The notes beneath the pieces were generated by a model. The model did no database searches. It was not told the DNA's origin and worked only from the letters and a program-made list of their open reading frames with translations. From positions 2,232,001 to 2,296,000 of the forward strand of contig NZ_VFOA01000001.1 of NCBI RefSeq assembly GCF_006715865.1: DNA of 64,000 nucleotides. Reading direction: 5' to 3'. Shown here in pieces: positions 9,934 to 18,278 of this stretch. Made by a program: the position numbers and the translations under genes. This DNA comes from Cellulomonas sp. SLBN-39 (lineage in GTDB: Bacteria; Actinomycetota; Actinomycetes; Actinomycetales; Cellulomonadaceae). Each line of letters opens with the position of its first letter. The stretch's first letter is position 1.

Positions 9934-11262
9934 ATGGGCGAGGACGAGCAGCGTCGGCACGACCGACGCCGGGGCGCGCGGACCCCGGCCCACGCCCGGA
10001 GCGTCCACGAGCGGCGCTGGCCGCGCGTCGCGGGGCTCGCCCTGGTCGGCGCCCTCGCCGCCGGTGCCTCCGGGGCGGCCGCCCTCGCGTCCCAGGTCGG
10101 CACGAACGTCACCACCGTCGGCTCCGTCGCCGACGTCCTCGCCGAGGCGGCGGGCGAGCAGACGGACCAGGCGCCCGACCCGTGGGACGGCCGCGCCGTC
10201 GACCTCCTGCTGCTCGGGTCGGACGACCGGTCCGGCGAGAACGCCGCGATCGGCGGCGCCGAGGACGGCATGCGCGCCGACACGACGCTGCTCGCGCACG
10301 TCTCCGCGGACCGCACGCGCATCGAGATCACGTCGCTGCCGCGGGACACCCGCGCGCGCATCCCCGCGTGCCCGGTCGACACCGCCGGCGGCCTGTCGAG
10401 CCCGCGGGAGGACAAGTTCAACGCGGCCTTCGCGACCGGTGCGCTGTCCGGCGACGTCGGGCTGGCCGCCGCGTGCACGGCCCTCACGGTCCGGGAGATG
10501 ACCGGTGTCGAGGTCGACGCGTTCATGATCGTGGACTTCGCCGGGTTCCAGGGCATGGTCGACGCCGTCGGCGGCGTCGAGGTGTGCGTCCCCGAGCCCC
10601 TCGTCGACGGGCGGTACACGGCGCTGAACCTGCCTGCCGGACGGCACGTGCTGCTGGGCCAGCAGGCGCTGGACTACGTGCGCGCCCGTCACGTCGAGGG
10701 CACCGACGGCACCGACCTGTCGCGCATCGAGCGGCAGCAGAACTTCCTCGGTGCGCTCGTCCGCAAGGTCACGGGTTCCGACGTGCTCACGTCCCCGGCG
10801 GCGACGCTGTCGTTCGTCGACGCCGCGACGTCCTCGCTCACCGTGTCCTCCGAGCTGTCCGGCTCGCAGGTCATGGGTCTGGTGTGGAGCATGCGCGAGC
10901 TGCGCCCGCAGGACGTCACGTTCGTCACCGTGCCGTGGCGGTACGACGCGCAGGGGTGGGTGGAGTGGACGTCGGACGCCGACGTGCTCTGGCAGCGGCT
11001 GCTGGCCGACCAGCCGCTCGTCCCGCCTGCGCCGGAGCCCACCGCGACGGCGACCGGTGCACCCGGCGGGCCCGGCGGGGACGGCACGGCGGACGACCCC
11101 GTGGACGATGGCACACCGGACGACGGCACGGCGGACGACGGAGCGACCGACGACGGCACCGTGGACGACGGCACGACCGACGGCACCGCCCCGCAGGCCC
11201 CGGCTCCTCCGGTCCTCGGCACGACCACGGCGGTCGACACCGACGCGGCCGTCTGCGGCTGA
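9934..11262 (+). CDS. LytR-CpsA-Psr (LCP) family cell-wall glycopolymer transferase
   Basis: LCP enzymes transfer lipid-linked glycopolymers (in actinobacteria arabinogalactan or secondary wall polymers) to peptidoglycan outside the membrane (family knowledge). The 442-residue protein has a charged cytoplasmic N-terminus, one membrane helix (about residues 31-51) and an LCP catalytic domain (about 85-270). Motifs include LLLLGSDDR, RADTTLLAHV, SLPRDTRARIP, DKFNAAFATG and the C-terminal DLSRIERQQNF. The last 70 residues form a low-complexity linker of DDGT-type repeats, unusual in being so acidic. ATG 9934 is the first start after the hairpins; GGCAGGGG lies upstream. The gene is monocistronic, and a family-typical C-terminal LytR_C domain is not evident. 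Confidence 0.9.
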   Translation: MGEDEQRRHDRRRGARTPAHARSVHERRWPRVAGLALVGALAAGASGAAALASQVGTNVTTVGSVADVLAEAAGEQTDQAPDPWDGRAVDLLLLGSDDRSGENAAIGGAEDGMRADTTLLAHVSADRTRIEITSLPRDTRARIPACPVDTAGGLSSPREDKFNAAFATGALSGDVGLAAACTALTVREMTGVEVDAFMIVDFAGFQGMVDAVGGVEVCVPEPLVDGRYTALNLPAGRHVLLGQQALDYVRARHVEGTDGTDLSRIERQQNFLGALVRKVTGSDVLTSPAATLSFVDAATSSLTVSSELSGSQVMGLVWSMRELRPQDVTFVTVPWRYDAQGWVEWTSDADVLWQRLLADQPLVPPAPEPTATATGAPGGPGGDGTADDPVDDGTPDDGTADDGATDDGTVDDGTTDGTAPQAPAPPVLGTTTAVDTDAAVCG

Positions 11263-11280
11263 CCGCCCCGGCGTCGCAGG

Positions 11281-12954
11281 TCAGGACGCGGCGGCGAGCC
11301 TGCGCTCGCGGCGCACGGCCTGCTCGACCGGGTCGGGCACGGGCGCCGCGTCGAGCAGCCGGCGCGTGTACTCGTCGTTCGGGGCACCCAGCACCTGCGT
11401 GCGGTCGCCCGTCTCGACGACCTTGCCGCGGTGCATGACCGCGACCCGGTCGGCGAGCGCGTCGACGACCGCGAGGTCGTGGCTGATGAACAGGCACGCG
11501 AAGCGCAGCCGCTGCTGCACCTCGCGCAGCAGGTCCAGCACGGTGGCCTGCACCGAGACGTCGAGCGCGGACGTGGGCTCGTCGGCGATGAGCAGGTCCG
11601 GCCCGAGCGCGACGGCGCGGGCGATCGCGACGCGCTGGCGCTGCCCGCCGGACAGCTCGTGCGGGTACCGCGACGCCCACGCGGCCGGCAGCTCCACCTG
11701 CTCGAGCAGCTCGCCGACCCGTCGCTCCAGGGCGGCCCCGCGCACGCCTGCGTGCACGCGCAGCGGCTCGCCGACGGACTGCCCGACGGTGTACCGCGGG
11801 TTCATGGATCCGCCGGGGTGCTGGAACACCACGCCGATGCGGGTGCGGGCCTGCCGCACGGCCCGGCGCGTGCTCTGCCCGAGCCGCACGCCGACGACGT
11901 CGACGACGCCGGACGTCAACGGGGCGAGCCCCAGGGCGCAGCGGCCGAGCGTGGACTTGCCGGACCCGGACTCGCCGACGAGGGCGAGCATCTCACCGGG
12001 CTGCACGTGCAGGGTCACGCCGTCGACGGCCCGCACGGTGCGGCCGCGCCGGTTGCGGTACTCCACGACGAGGTCCTCGACGGACAGCACGGGCCGCTCG
12101 CGGGCGTCGACGCCGGAGGCGCGGTCGGCCGCACCGATGCGGGGCACGGCGCCGAGCAGCTCACGGGTGTAGGCGGCGGCGGGCGCGCCGAACAGGTCGT
12201 GCACGGGCGCCTCCTCGACGGCCTCGCCGTGCCGCATCACCACGACCCGGTCCGCGAGGTCCGCGACGACGCCCATGTCGTGCGTGATGAGCACGATCGC
12301 GGCGGACGTGCGGGCCCGCAGGCGCCGCAGGACGTCGAGGACCTCCTGCTGGACGGTCACGTCGAGGGCCGTGGTGGGCTCGTCGGCGACGAGCACCTCG
12401 GGGTCGCACGCGAGGGCCATCGCGATCATCACGCGCTGGCACTGCCCGCCGGACATCTGGTGCGGGTAGAACCGCAGCCGGTCCTCCGGGTCGGGCAGGT
12501 CGACCATGCGCAGCAGCTCGACGCAGCGGGCGCGGCGGGCGTCGCGGTCGAGGTCGGTGTGCCGGCGCAGCATCTCGTCGAGCTGGTAGCCGACCGTGAA
12601 CACGGGGTCGAGGGCCCCCGTGGCGTCCTGGAACACCATCGCGATCCGGCGCCCCCGCACCTCGCCGAGGTCGGTCGCGGGGTCGAGCAGGTCCACGTCG
12701 CCCAGCATCGCGGACCCCTGCACGCGGGCCGTGCGGGGCAGCAGCCCGAGCAGGGCCATCGACGACACCGACTTGCCCGAGCCGGACTCCCCGACGACCG
12801 CGAGCACCTCGCCGGCGTGCACGTCGTAGGACAGGCCGCGCACGGCGTGCACGTCGGGGGTGCGGCCCCCGTCGACGGTGAACACGACGTCGAGGTCGCG
12901 CACGCGGAGCACGGGTGCGGCGGGGCGGGCGGGGGGAGTCGCGGTGGTCTGCAC
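11281..12954 (-). CDS. fused peptide ABC transporter ATPase (DppD-DppF type)
   Basis: Powers oligopeptide import through the permeases encoded upstream in the operon. The 557 residues contain two complete nucleotide-binding domains in one chain, each with a Walker A GESGSGKS, an ABC signature (MSGGQCQR and LSGGQRQR), Walker B with VADEPTTALD or IADEPTSALD, and an H-loop. Between the halves lies a C-terminal Dpp/Opp motif with GAVPRIG, typical of oligopeptide ATPases. Start GTG 12954 follows GAGGAC and is 8 bases after the regulator stop, indicating translational coupling. It is the last gene of the seven-gene operon. Fusion of the two ATPases is common in actinobacterial peptide transporters. 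Confidence 0.93.
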   Translation of the reverse strand: MQTTATPPARPAAPVLRVRDLDVVFTVDGGRTPDVHAVRGLSYDVHAGEVLAVVGESGSGKSVSSMALLGLLPRTARVQGSAMLGDVDLLDPATDLGEVRGRRIAMVFQDATGALDPVFTVGYQLDEMLRRHTDLDRDARRARCVELLRMVDLPDPEDRLRFYPHQMSGGQCQRVMIAMALACDPEVLVADEPTTALDVTVQQEVLDVLRRLRARTSAAIVLITHDMGVVADLADRVVVMRHGEAVEEAPVHDLFGAPAAAYTRELLGAVPRIGAADRASGVDARERPVLSVEDLVVEYRNRRGRTVRAVDGVTLHVQPGEMLALVGESGSGKSTLGRCALGLAPLTSGVVDVVGVRLGQSTRRAVRQARTRIGVVFQHPGGSMNPRYTVGQSVGEPLRVHAGVRGAALERRVGELLEQVELPAAWASRYPHELSGGQRQRVAIARAVALGPDLLIADEPTSALDVSVQATVLDLLREVQQRLRFACLFISHDLAVVDALADRVAVMHRGKVVETGDRTQVLGAPNDEYTRRLLDAAPVPDPVEQAVRRERRLAAAS

Positions 12955-12962
12955 GGGGGTCC

Positions 12963-13520
12963 TCAGGGGGTCGGGTGGTCGGGGTAGAGCGGACCGGTCG
13001 GGGCGAGGCTCGGGTCGGCGGCGACGGCGTCGCGGTACGCCTGCCAGTCGGCGAGCATCTTGCGGTGGTAGCCCGCGAGCCAGTGCATGTAGTTGCGGGC
13101 GTTGGTCAGGCGTCGCTGGGGCCCGTCGGCGTCGTCGTCGACCGCGGCGAAGCCGAGCGCGATGGCCTCGGACAGGCGCACGAGGTACCCGCGCTCGCCG
13201 GCGAGGAAGCCGCCCCAGATGTCGTCCTCGACCTTGAAGTAGTGGTTGCGGTCGCCCGGCACGACGTGCCGCTTGACGAACCCGACGTCGACGAGGGCCC
13301 GGCACGCGGTGGACACCGCGCCGGCGCTGGCGCGCAGCAGGCGGGCGATCTGCTGCGACGACAGGTACGGGGCGTCGGTGATCATCAGCAGCCCGACGAT
13401 GCGTCCTTCCATGCGGGGGCTGCTGGCGCTCTCCCAGACGAGGCCGAACTGCTCGACGAAGGTCGAGGCGGCCTCGTCGAGCGCGTCGGGCACGGGCACG
13501 GCGGTGTGCTGTTCTGTCAC
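12963..13520 (-). CDS. GbsR/MarR-like transcriptional regulator
   Basis: A 185-residue protein with an N-terminal winged helix (about residues 25-100). SSPRMEGRIVGLLMITDAPYLS and the helix QQIARLLRASAGAVSTACRALV are typical of GbsR-type MarR relatives. The rest is helical and aromatic-rich (GFLAGERGYLVRL and MHWLAGYHRKML). GTG 13520 overlaps the stop of the serine hydrolase gene (GTGA), so it is co-translated inside the peptide operon. It is a good candidate for the operon's own ligand-responsive regulator, acting at the palindrome upstream of the first gene (inference). GbsR itself senses choline; nothing here indicates that ligand. Confidence 0.85.
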   Translation of the reverse strand: MTEQHTAVPVPDALDEAASTFVEQFGLVWESASSPRMEGRIVGLLMITDAPYLSSQQIARLLRASAGAVSTACRALVDVGFVKRHVVPGDRNHYFKVEDDIWGGFLAGERGYLVRLSEAIALGFAAVDDDADGPQRRLTNARNYMHWLAGYHRKMLADWQAYRDAVAADPSLAPTGPLYPDHPTP

Positions 13521-15010
13521 GGGCCAACCCTAGGGTCGCCGACCCGCGTCATCGCGGGCCGTCGGGCGAGGAACTCCTCGACGGGCCACGCGGTCATGCC
13601 GCCGATGCGCACCGAGGTCAGGGCGTCGTCGGGGCCCCGCTCGAGGTGCACGACCTCGCCCGCGGGGCCGAAGCTCGTGCGCGCGGGCAGCCGCAGCCGC
13701 AGGGCGTCGAGCACCTCGAGCTCCTCGAGGCTCGCGCGCGGGTCGGGCAGCGTGGGGCGGACGAGCACGAGCCGGTCGCCGAGGACCACGAGGTCCTGCA
13801 GCCCCCACAGGGCGGCGAAGCGTCCGGCGAACGCGTCGAGCGGCGGCACGTCCGCGGGGCGCGGCGGGACGGTCGACGGCGCCAGGGCCGTGTCGACCAG
13901 CCCGAGCAGGCCGACGGCGATCTGCTCGGCCGGCCCGTCGACGGCGTTGGTCAGCACCGTGACGACGAGCCGGTCCTTCGGGTCGACGTAGGTGCGCGTG
14001 ATGTGGCCGGGGTAGCCGCCGGAGTGCCCCACGAGGTCGCGCGCGCCGATGGTGCGGACCTCCATGCCGACGCCGTAGCGGCCCTGCTCGGTGCCGTCGT
14101 GCGTGACGACCGACTCCAGCCGCTGCATGAGCCGCTTGGAGCCGTCGCTGATCAGCCGCTCGTCGCCGAAGCAGTGGGCGTCGCCGTACGCGGACAGCTC
14201 GGCGGCGGTGGAGTAGAAGCCCGTCGCGGCGGCCAGCGCGCGGGTGTCGACGTGCTCGACGGTCAGGCGCTGGGACTCGCCCGGCAGCAGCCCGGTGTGC
14301 CCGGCGGCGTACTCGTCGGCACGGGACGGGTCGAGCTCGGCGCCGGTCCGGGTCAGGCCCAGCGGTGCGACCACGTGCTCGTGGACGTAGTCGGCGTACG
14401 GCTGCCCCGAGGCGGCCTCGACCACGAGCCCGAGCAGCCCGTAGCCGATGTTGGAGTACTTGAAGTGCTCGTTGCGGCCGAGCACCGCACCCTCCTCGCG
14501 GGCGACGGCGAGCAGCCGCTCCCGGTCGGGGAACGCGTACTCCAGCTGCCAGAAGTCGGCGTGCACGCCGTCGCGCACCACGCCGGCCTGGTGGCCGAGC
14601 AGCTCGCGCACCGTCGCGGCGCCGACCTCGGTGTCCGCGAGCTCGGGCACGTGCTGGGCGAGCGGGTCGTCGAGCCGCAGCCGCCCCGCCTCGAGCAGCT
14701 GCATGACGGCGGTGCCGGTGAACGTCTTGGAGTGCGACGCGATGCGGAAGAGGTGGTCGGTGCGCAGCGGCTCGCCGGTCGTGACGTCGGCGACGCCCAC
14801 GGCGAGGTCGAGCACGAGCTCCCCGCCGGAGCGGACCGCGACCTGCACGCCGGGCACGCGCAGGTGCGCGGCCTGGGTGGCGACCCACTGCGCGAGGTAG
14901 CCGGCGGCCGACCGGATCGTCGCCGTGCGCGTCGCGAGGTCGTCGCCGCCCGGGGTGGCGGGCGTCGGGGCGGCCTCGGGGGCGACGGGGTGGTCGGCGG
15001 TCGTGCTCAT
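13517..15010 (-). CDS. serine hydrolase of the class C beta-lactamase fold
   Basis: A 497-residue penicillin-recognising enzyme fold. The catalytic SxxK is S92-H-S-K95, the YSN motif is in FKYSNIGYG near residue 180, and the third element is GHSGGYPG. There is no signal peptide, so it probably acts in the cytoplasm on imported substrate, like D-aminopeptidases or esterases of this fold rather than a resistance enzyme. A C-terminal beta-rich extension of about 120 residues follows the catalytic part. It sits between the permease and regulator genes of the peptide operon, with a short gap after dppC and a stop/start overlap with the regulator. A role in trimming imported (possibly D-amino-acid-containing) peptides is inferred. 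Confidence 0.88.
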   Translation of the reverse strand: MSTTADHPVAPEAAPTPATPGGDDLATRTATIRSAAGYLAQWVATQAAHLRVPGVQVAVRSGGELVLDLAVGVADVTTGEPLRTDHLFRIASHSKTFTGTAVMQLLEAGRLRLDDPLAQHVPELADTEVGAATVRELLGHQAGVVRDGVHADFWQLEYAFPDRERLLAVAREEGAVLGRNEHFKYSNIGYGLLGLVVEAASGQPYADYVHEHVVAPLGLTRTGAELDPSRADEYAAGHTGLLPGESQRLTVEHVDTRALAAATGFYSTAAELSAYGDAHCFGDERLISDGSKRLMQRLESVVTHDGTEQGRYGVGMEVRTIGARDLVGHSGGYPGHITRTYVDPKDRLVVTVLTNAVDGPAEQIAVGLLGLVDTALAPSTVPPRPADVPPLDAFAGRFAALWGLQDLVVLGDRLVLVRPTLPDPRASLEELEVLDALRLRLPARTSFGPAGEVVHLERGPDDALTSVRIGGMTAWPVEEFLARRPAMTRVGDPRVGP

Positions 15011-15033
15011 GGCGGTGGTGCCTCTCTGGTGGG

Positions 15034-15945
15034 TCAGCGGCCCTGCGGGTCGAGGGTGTCGCGCAGCACGTCGCCGAGCGTCACCATCGCCAGCACGGTC
15101 ACGGTGAGGAACAGGCTGGGGAAGACCAGCATGTGGGGTGCGGTCTGGAAGTGGGACTGCGCGCTGGCCAGCTGCAGGCCCCACGAGATGGACGGCGCCC
15201 GCAGGCCGAGGCCGAGGAACGTCAGGGTCGCCTCGGCGACGATGACGCCGCCGACCATGGTCGCGACGACGGCGACCACGGGGCCGACGGCGTTGGGCAG
15301 CACGTAGCGCAGCAGGATCCGGTGCGTGGGCAGGCCCATGGCGTGCGCGGCCTCGACGTGCTCGGCGTGGCGGACGGTGCGCACGGAGGTCCGCACGAGC
15401 CGGGCCAGGCCGGGCCAGGAGAACAGGGCCAGCACGAGCGCGACCGTGACGGCCGATCGGGTGCCGACGCTGGTGAGCACGACGACGGCGCCCAGCAGGA
15501 ACGGGAAGCCGAGGAACACGTCGGTCAGCCGGGACACGAGCCGGTCGGCCCAGCCGCCGCAGTAGCCCGCGAGGGTGCCCAGCGCGAGGGCGACGGCGAG
15601 CGCCACGGCCGTGCACAGCAGCCCGACGACGAGGGAGTTCCGGGTGCCGTGCACGACGTTGGCGTACACGTCGCAGCCCTGCAGGTCGGTGCCGAACACG
15701 TGCGCGGCGCTGGGCGGCTGCGCGCTGAGCGTCAGGTCGCAGGCGCGCGGGTCGGGCTGGCCGAACCAGCCGGCGATCCACCCGGGGGCTGCCGCGACCA
15801 GTGTGATCGCGGCCAGCACGACGGCGCACGCCCAGAACAGCGGGCGGCGGCGCAGGGTGCGCCACACGCCGCGCCGCACGAGCGTCGCGGCGGGCTCCGC
15901 GGCGGCGGGGGTCGTGGCGAGGGCGGTGGTCGTGGGTTCAGGCAT
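15034..15945 (-). CDS. peptide ABC transporter permease, DppC type
   Basis: A 303-residue inner-membrane permease with an N-terminal helix (about residues 38-58), an OppC_N-like periplasmic stretch (PRACDLTLSAQPPSAAHVFGTDLQGCDVYANV, seen as separate blocks) and a BPD_transp_1 domain. The EAA loop is present as EAAHAMGLPTHRILLRYVLP. It pairs with the DppB-type permease encoded immediately upstream, with which it overlaps by 8 bases (ATGCCTGA). The GTDLQG(C/R)D motif is typical for DppC/OppC proteins. It forms the translocation pore with its partner. Confidence 0.94.
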   Translation of the reverse strand: MPEPTTTALATTPAAAEPAATLVRRGVWRTLRRRPLFWACAVVLAAITLVAAAPGWIAGWFGQPDPRACDLTLSAQPPSAAHVFGTDLQGCDVYANVVHGTRNSLVVGLLCTAVALAVALALGTLAGYCGGWADRLVSRLTDVFLGFPFLLGAVVVLTSVGTRSAVTVALVLALFSWPGLARLVRTSVRTVRHAEHVEAAHAMGLPTHRILLRYVLPNAVGPVVAVVATMVGGVIVAEATLTFLGLGLRAPSISWGLQLASAQSHFQTAPHMLVFPSLFLTVTVLAMVTLGDVLRDTLDPQGR

Positions 15946-16870
15946 GACGGATCCTCGGGTCGAGCAGGGAGTGCGCGACGTCGACCAGCGCGTTCGTCAC
16001 CAGGAAGATGACGATGAGCAGGGTCGAGATGCCCACGACGGTGGGTCCCTCGTGGGCGCGGACGGCCTGGAACAGCAGCTGGCCGACGCCCGGCAGGTTG
16101 AAGATGCCCTCGATGATCACGGTGCCGCCGAGCAGCACGCCGACGTCCACGGCGAGGATCGTCAGCACGGGGATCGCGGAGTTGCGGACCACGTGGACGC
16201 CGACGATCTGCCGCGGCCGCAGGCCCTTGGCGCGCAGGGTCCGCACGAAGTCCGAGTGCAGCGTGTCGATCACCGACCCGCGCATGAGGCGGGCGATCGA
16301 CGCGAGCCCGAACATCGCGATGCACAGCGCGGGCAGCAGGTAGGCCGTGGGCCATCCCGCCGTGGTGCCCGCGACGGGGAACCAGCCCAGCCGCACGCTC
16401 AGCACGAGCTGGGCCGAGACCGCGACGACGAACACCGGCACGGACGTGGCGAGGATCGTGCCCGAGAGCACCACGCGGTCGGCCGCGCGGCCCTGCCGCA
16501 GCCCGGCCCACAGGCCGAGCGCGACGCCGACGACGACCTCGATCGCCCACGCCGTCAGGGCGAGCGTGATCGTCACCGGCCAGCGGTTGGCCATCTTGTC
16601 GGCGACGGACTGGCCGGTGAACGTGGTGCCGAGGTCGCCCTGCAGCACCCCGGTCAGCCAGTACAGGTACTGCCGCCACACGGGCTCGTCGAGGTGGAAC
16701 TGCTCGCGCAGCTGCGCCACGACGTTGGCCGGCAGCGGCCGGTCGCCGCCGAGCGCCGCGATCGGGTCGCCCGGCAGCGCGAACACCATCGCGTGGATGA
16801 TGAACGAGACGCCGACGAAGACGAGGACGAGCTCGACGAGGCGGCGGGCGACGAGCCCGGCGACCTTCAT
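15938..16870 (-). CDS. peptide ABC transporter permease, DppB type
   Basis: A 310-residue membrane protein with the classic DppB architecture: a first helix at about 10-30, a long external loop with FALPGDPIAALGG and LREQFHLDEPVWRQYLYW, then five more helices. The EAA-like loop RTLRAKGLRPRQIVGVHVVRNS contacts the ATPase. It starts at ATG 16870 with an ATGA overlap of the M14 peptidase stop. Together with the DppC permease and fused ATPase it makes a complete importer fed by the lipoprotein at 18279-19883. Confidence 0.95.
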   Translation of the reverse strand: MKVAGLVARRLVELVLVFVGVSFIIHAMVFALPGDPIAALGGDRPLPANVVAQLREQFHLDEPVWRQYLYWLTGVLQGDLGTTFTGQSVADKMANRWPVTITLALTAWAIEVVVGVALGLWAGLRQGRAADRVVLSGTILATSVPVFVVAVSAQLVLSVRLGWFPVAGTTAGWPTAYLLPALCIAMFGLASIARLMRGSVIDTLHSDFVRTLRAKGLRPRQIVGVHVVRNSAIPVLTILAVDVGVLLGGTVIIEGIFNLPGVGQLLFQAVRAHEGPTVVGISTLLIVIFLVTNALVDVAHSLLDPRIRHA

Positions 16871-18273
16871 GGCCGGCCCTCCGCCCCGTCGCGGGCGGCC
16901 AGTGCGAACGACGCCGCGAACGTGGCCCCGAGCTGCACGCCGACGAGGTGCTCGACGGGCAGGACCTGCAGGCCCTGCACGGCGGCGGCCTCGGCGGTCC
17001 ACGCCTCCCACAGCCGGAGCATCCGCCCGTGCGCGGCGCGGGTGCGTGCCGTGGCGACGCCGGCCGTGACCTCGGCCCCGAGCGCCCGCAGCAGCATGCC
17101 GCCGTACCGCAGCCGGAAGCACCGCACGACGTCCTCGTTGCCGAAGACCTCCGCGACGGTCGCGGGCCGGTCGCACCCGGGCAGGTCGGCCCGGGTGCGC
17201 TCGTGCTCGGCGTTGCGGCCGAGGAACGGGACGAACGCCTGCGACGCCCGCAGGAACGGCGAGCGGATCGTCGCCGCGGCGCCCGCGTCGTCGAGGATCT
17301 CGCCGAGCGCTGCGGCGGTCGCGGCGAGGCCGTCGGCCTTGGTGCGCAGCACGTCGGCGTACACGGCGGTCGTCGGGGTGTCGTCGCCGGCCGCGGGGTG
17401 CGACCAGTAGGGCAGCTCCGCGACCAGGCTGAACGTGCCGTGCCGGGCCGCGTAGGCGCTGGACGAGTCGCCGGACATGAGCGGCCCGGGGTCGACGCCG
17501 AGGGTCTCGAGGTACGCGTACTCGTCGGCGACGGACCCGGTGAGGTACACCGCGGGTGCGACCTGCGTGAGCGCGGGGGACTCCGGCTCGCCGGTCTCCA
17601 GCGGCAGGCCGAACGACGCGGGCACGGCGTGCAGGGCGTCGACGAGGCCGGGCAGCACGGAGCTGAGGTAGTAGTAGACGCCGCCCATCTCCGCGTTGTG
17701 CAGCGACACCATGAGCTGGGGGCGGACCTCGTCGATGACCCGCATGAGTGCGAGCGTCTCGGGCATGACCCGGTCGAACCACAGGTCCTTCCACGCGAAC
17801 GGGAACGTCCACTCGACCTGCTCGTCCGGCGCGGGCCGGTAGAAGCCCCGCGCGTAGTGCACGCGGTCCGCAGGCTCGGCGTACCAGCCCTCGTTGAGCC
17901 GGGTGCCGTCGGGGTCGATGCACGGCACGAGGTGCCACGTCGCGTCGTGCGCGGCCCGCAGGTCGGCGTCCGTGCACAGCTGCTCGGCCAGGTGCTGCAG
18001 GGTGCGGAACCCGATGGGCTCGTTGGGGTGCACGCCGGCGAACATCAGGTGCCGGCGCGGGCCGTCGCCGATCGAGTACATCCAGATCGGCTCGTCGAGC
18101 CGGGACGTGCCGATGCGGGTGCGCCGCACCAGGTCGGGGTGCCGGTCGGCCAGCGCGTCGAACGACGCGACGAGCTGGTCGACGGTCGGGAAGTCGTGCA
18201 GGGGGCCCACCCGGTGGGCCCGCTCGAGGACGTCCTCGAGCGAGCCCACCCGGTGCTGGTCGGTGGAGCTCAT
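16867..18273 (-). CDS. M14-family zinc carboxypeptidase
   Basis: A 468-residue metallocarboxypeptidase-like enzyme. Zinc ligands are visible as HPNE (H82, E85) and the later His of VSLHNAEMGG; ELPYWSHP lies where the catalytic Glu is expected. No signal peptide is present, so it is probably cytoplasmic and digests peptides delivered by the transporter it is co-transcribed with (inference). It starts at ATG 18273, 5 bases after the lipoprotein stop, and its stop overlaps the DppB start. The C-terminal roughly 130 residues are helical and unassigned. An alternative role as a succinyl-desuccinylase-like or muropeptide L,D-carboxypeptidase cannot be excluded. Confidence 0.88.
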   Translation of the reverse strand: MSSTDQHRVGSLEDVLERAHRVGPLHDFPTVDQLVASFDALADRHPDLVRRTRIGTSRLDEPIWMYSIGDGPRRHLMFAGVHPNEPIGFRTLQHLAEQLCTDADLRAAHDATWHLVPCIDPDGTRLNEGWYAEPADRVHYARGFYRPAPDEQVEWTFPFAWKDLWFDRVMPETLALMRVIDEVRPQLMVSLHNAEMGGVYYYLSSVLPGLVDALHAVPASFGLPLETGEPESPALTQVAPAVYLTGSVADEYAYLETLGVDPGPLMSGDSSSAYAARHGTFSLVAELPYWSHPAAGDDTPTTAVYADVLRTKADGLAATAAALGEILDDAGAAATIRSPFLRASQAFVPFLGRNAEHERTRADLPGCDRPATVAEVFGNEDVVRCFRLRYGGMLLRALGAEVTAGVATARTRAAHGRMLRLWEAWTAEAAAVQGLQVLPVEHLVGVQLGATFAASFALAARDGAEGRP

Positions 18274-18278
18274 CCGCG

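Noticed and set aside
15007..15033. A separate promoter between the serine hydrolase and DppC genes
   Set aside because: The gap is only about 23 bases and holds a ribosome site but no -10/-35 pair, so the operon is likely continuous.
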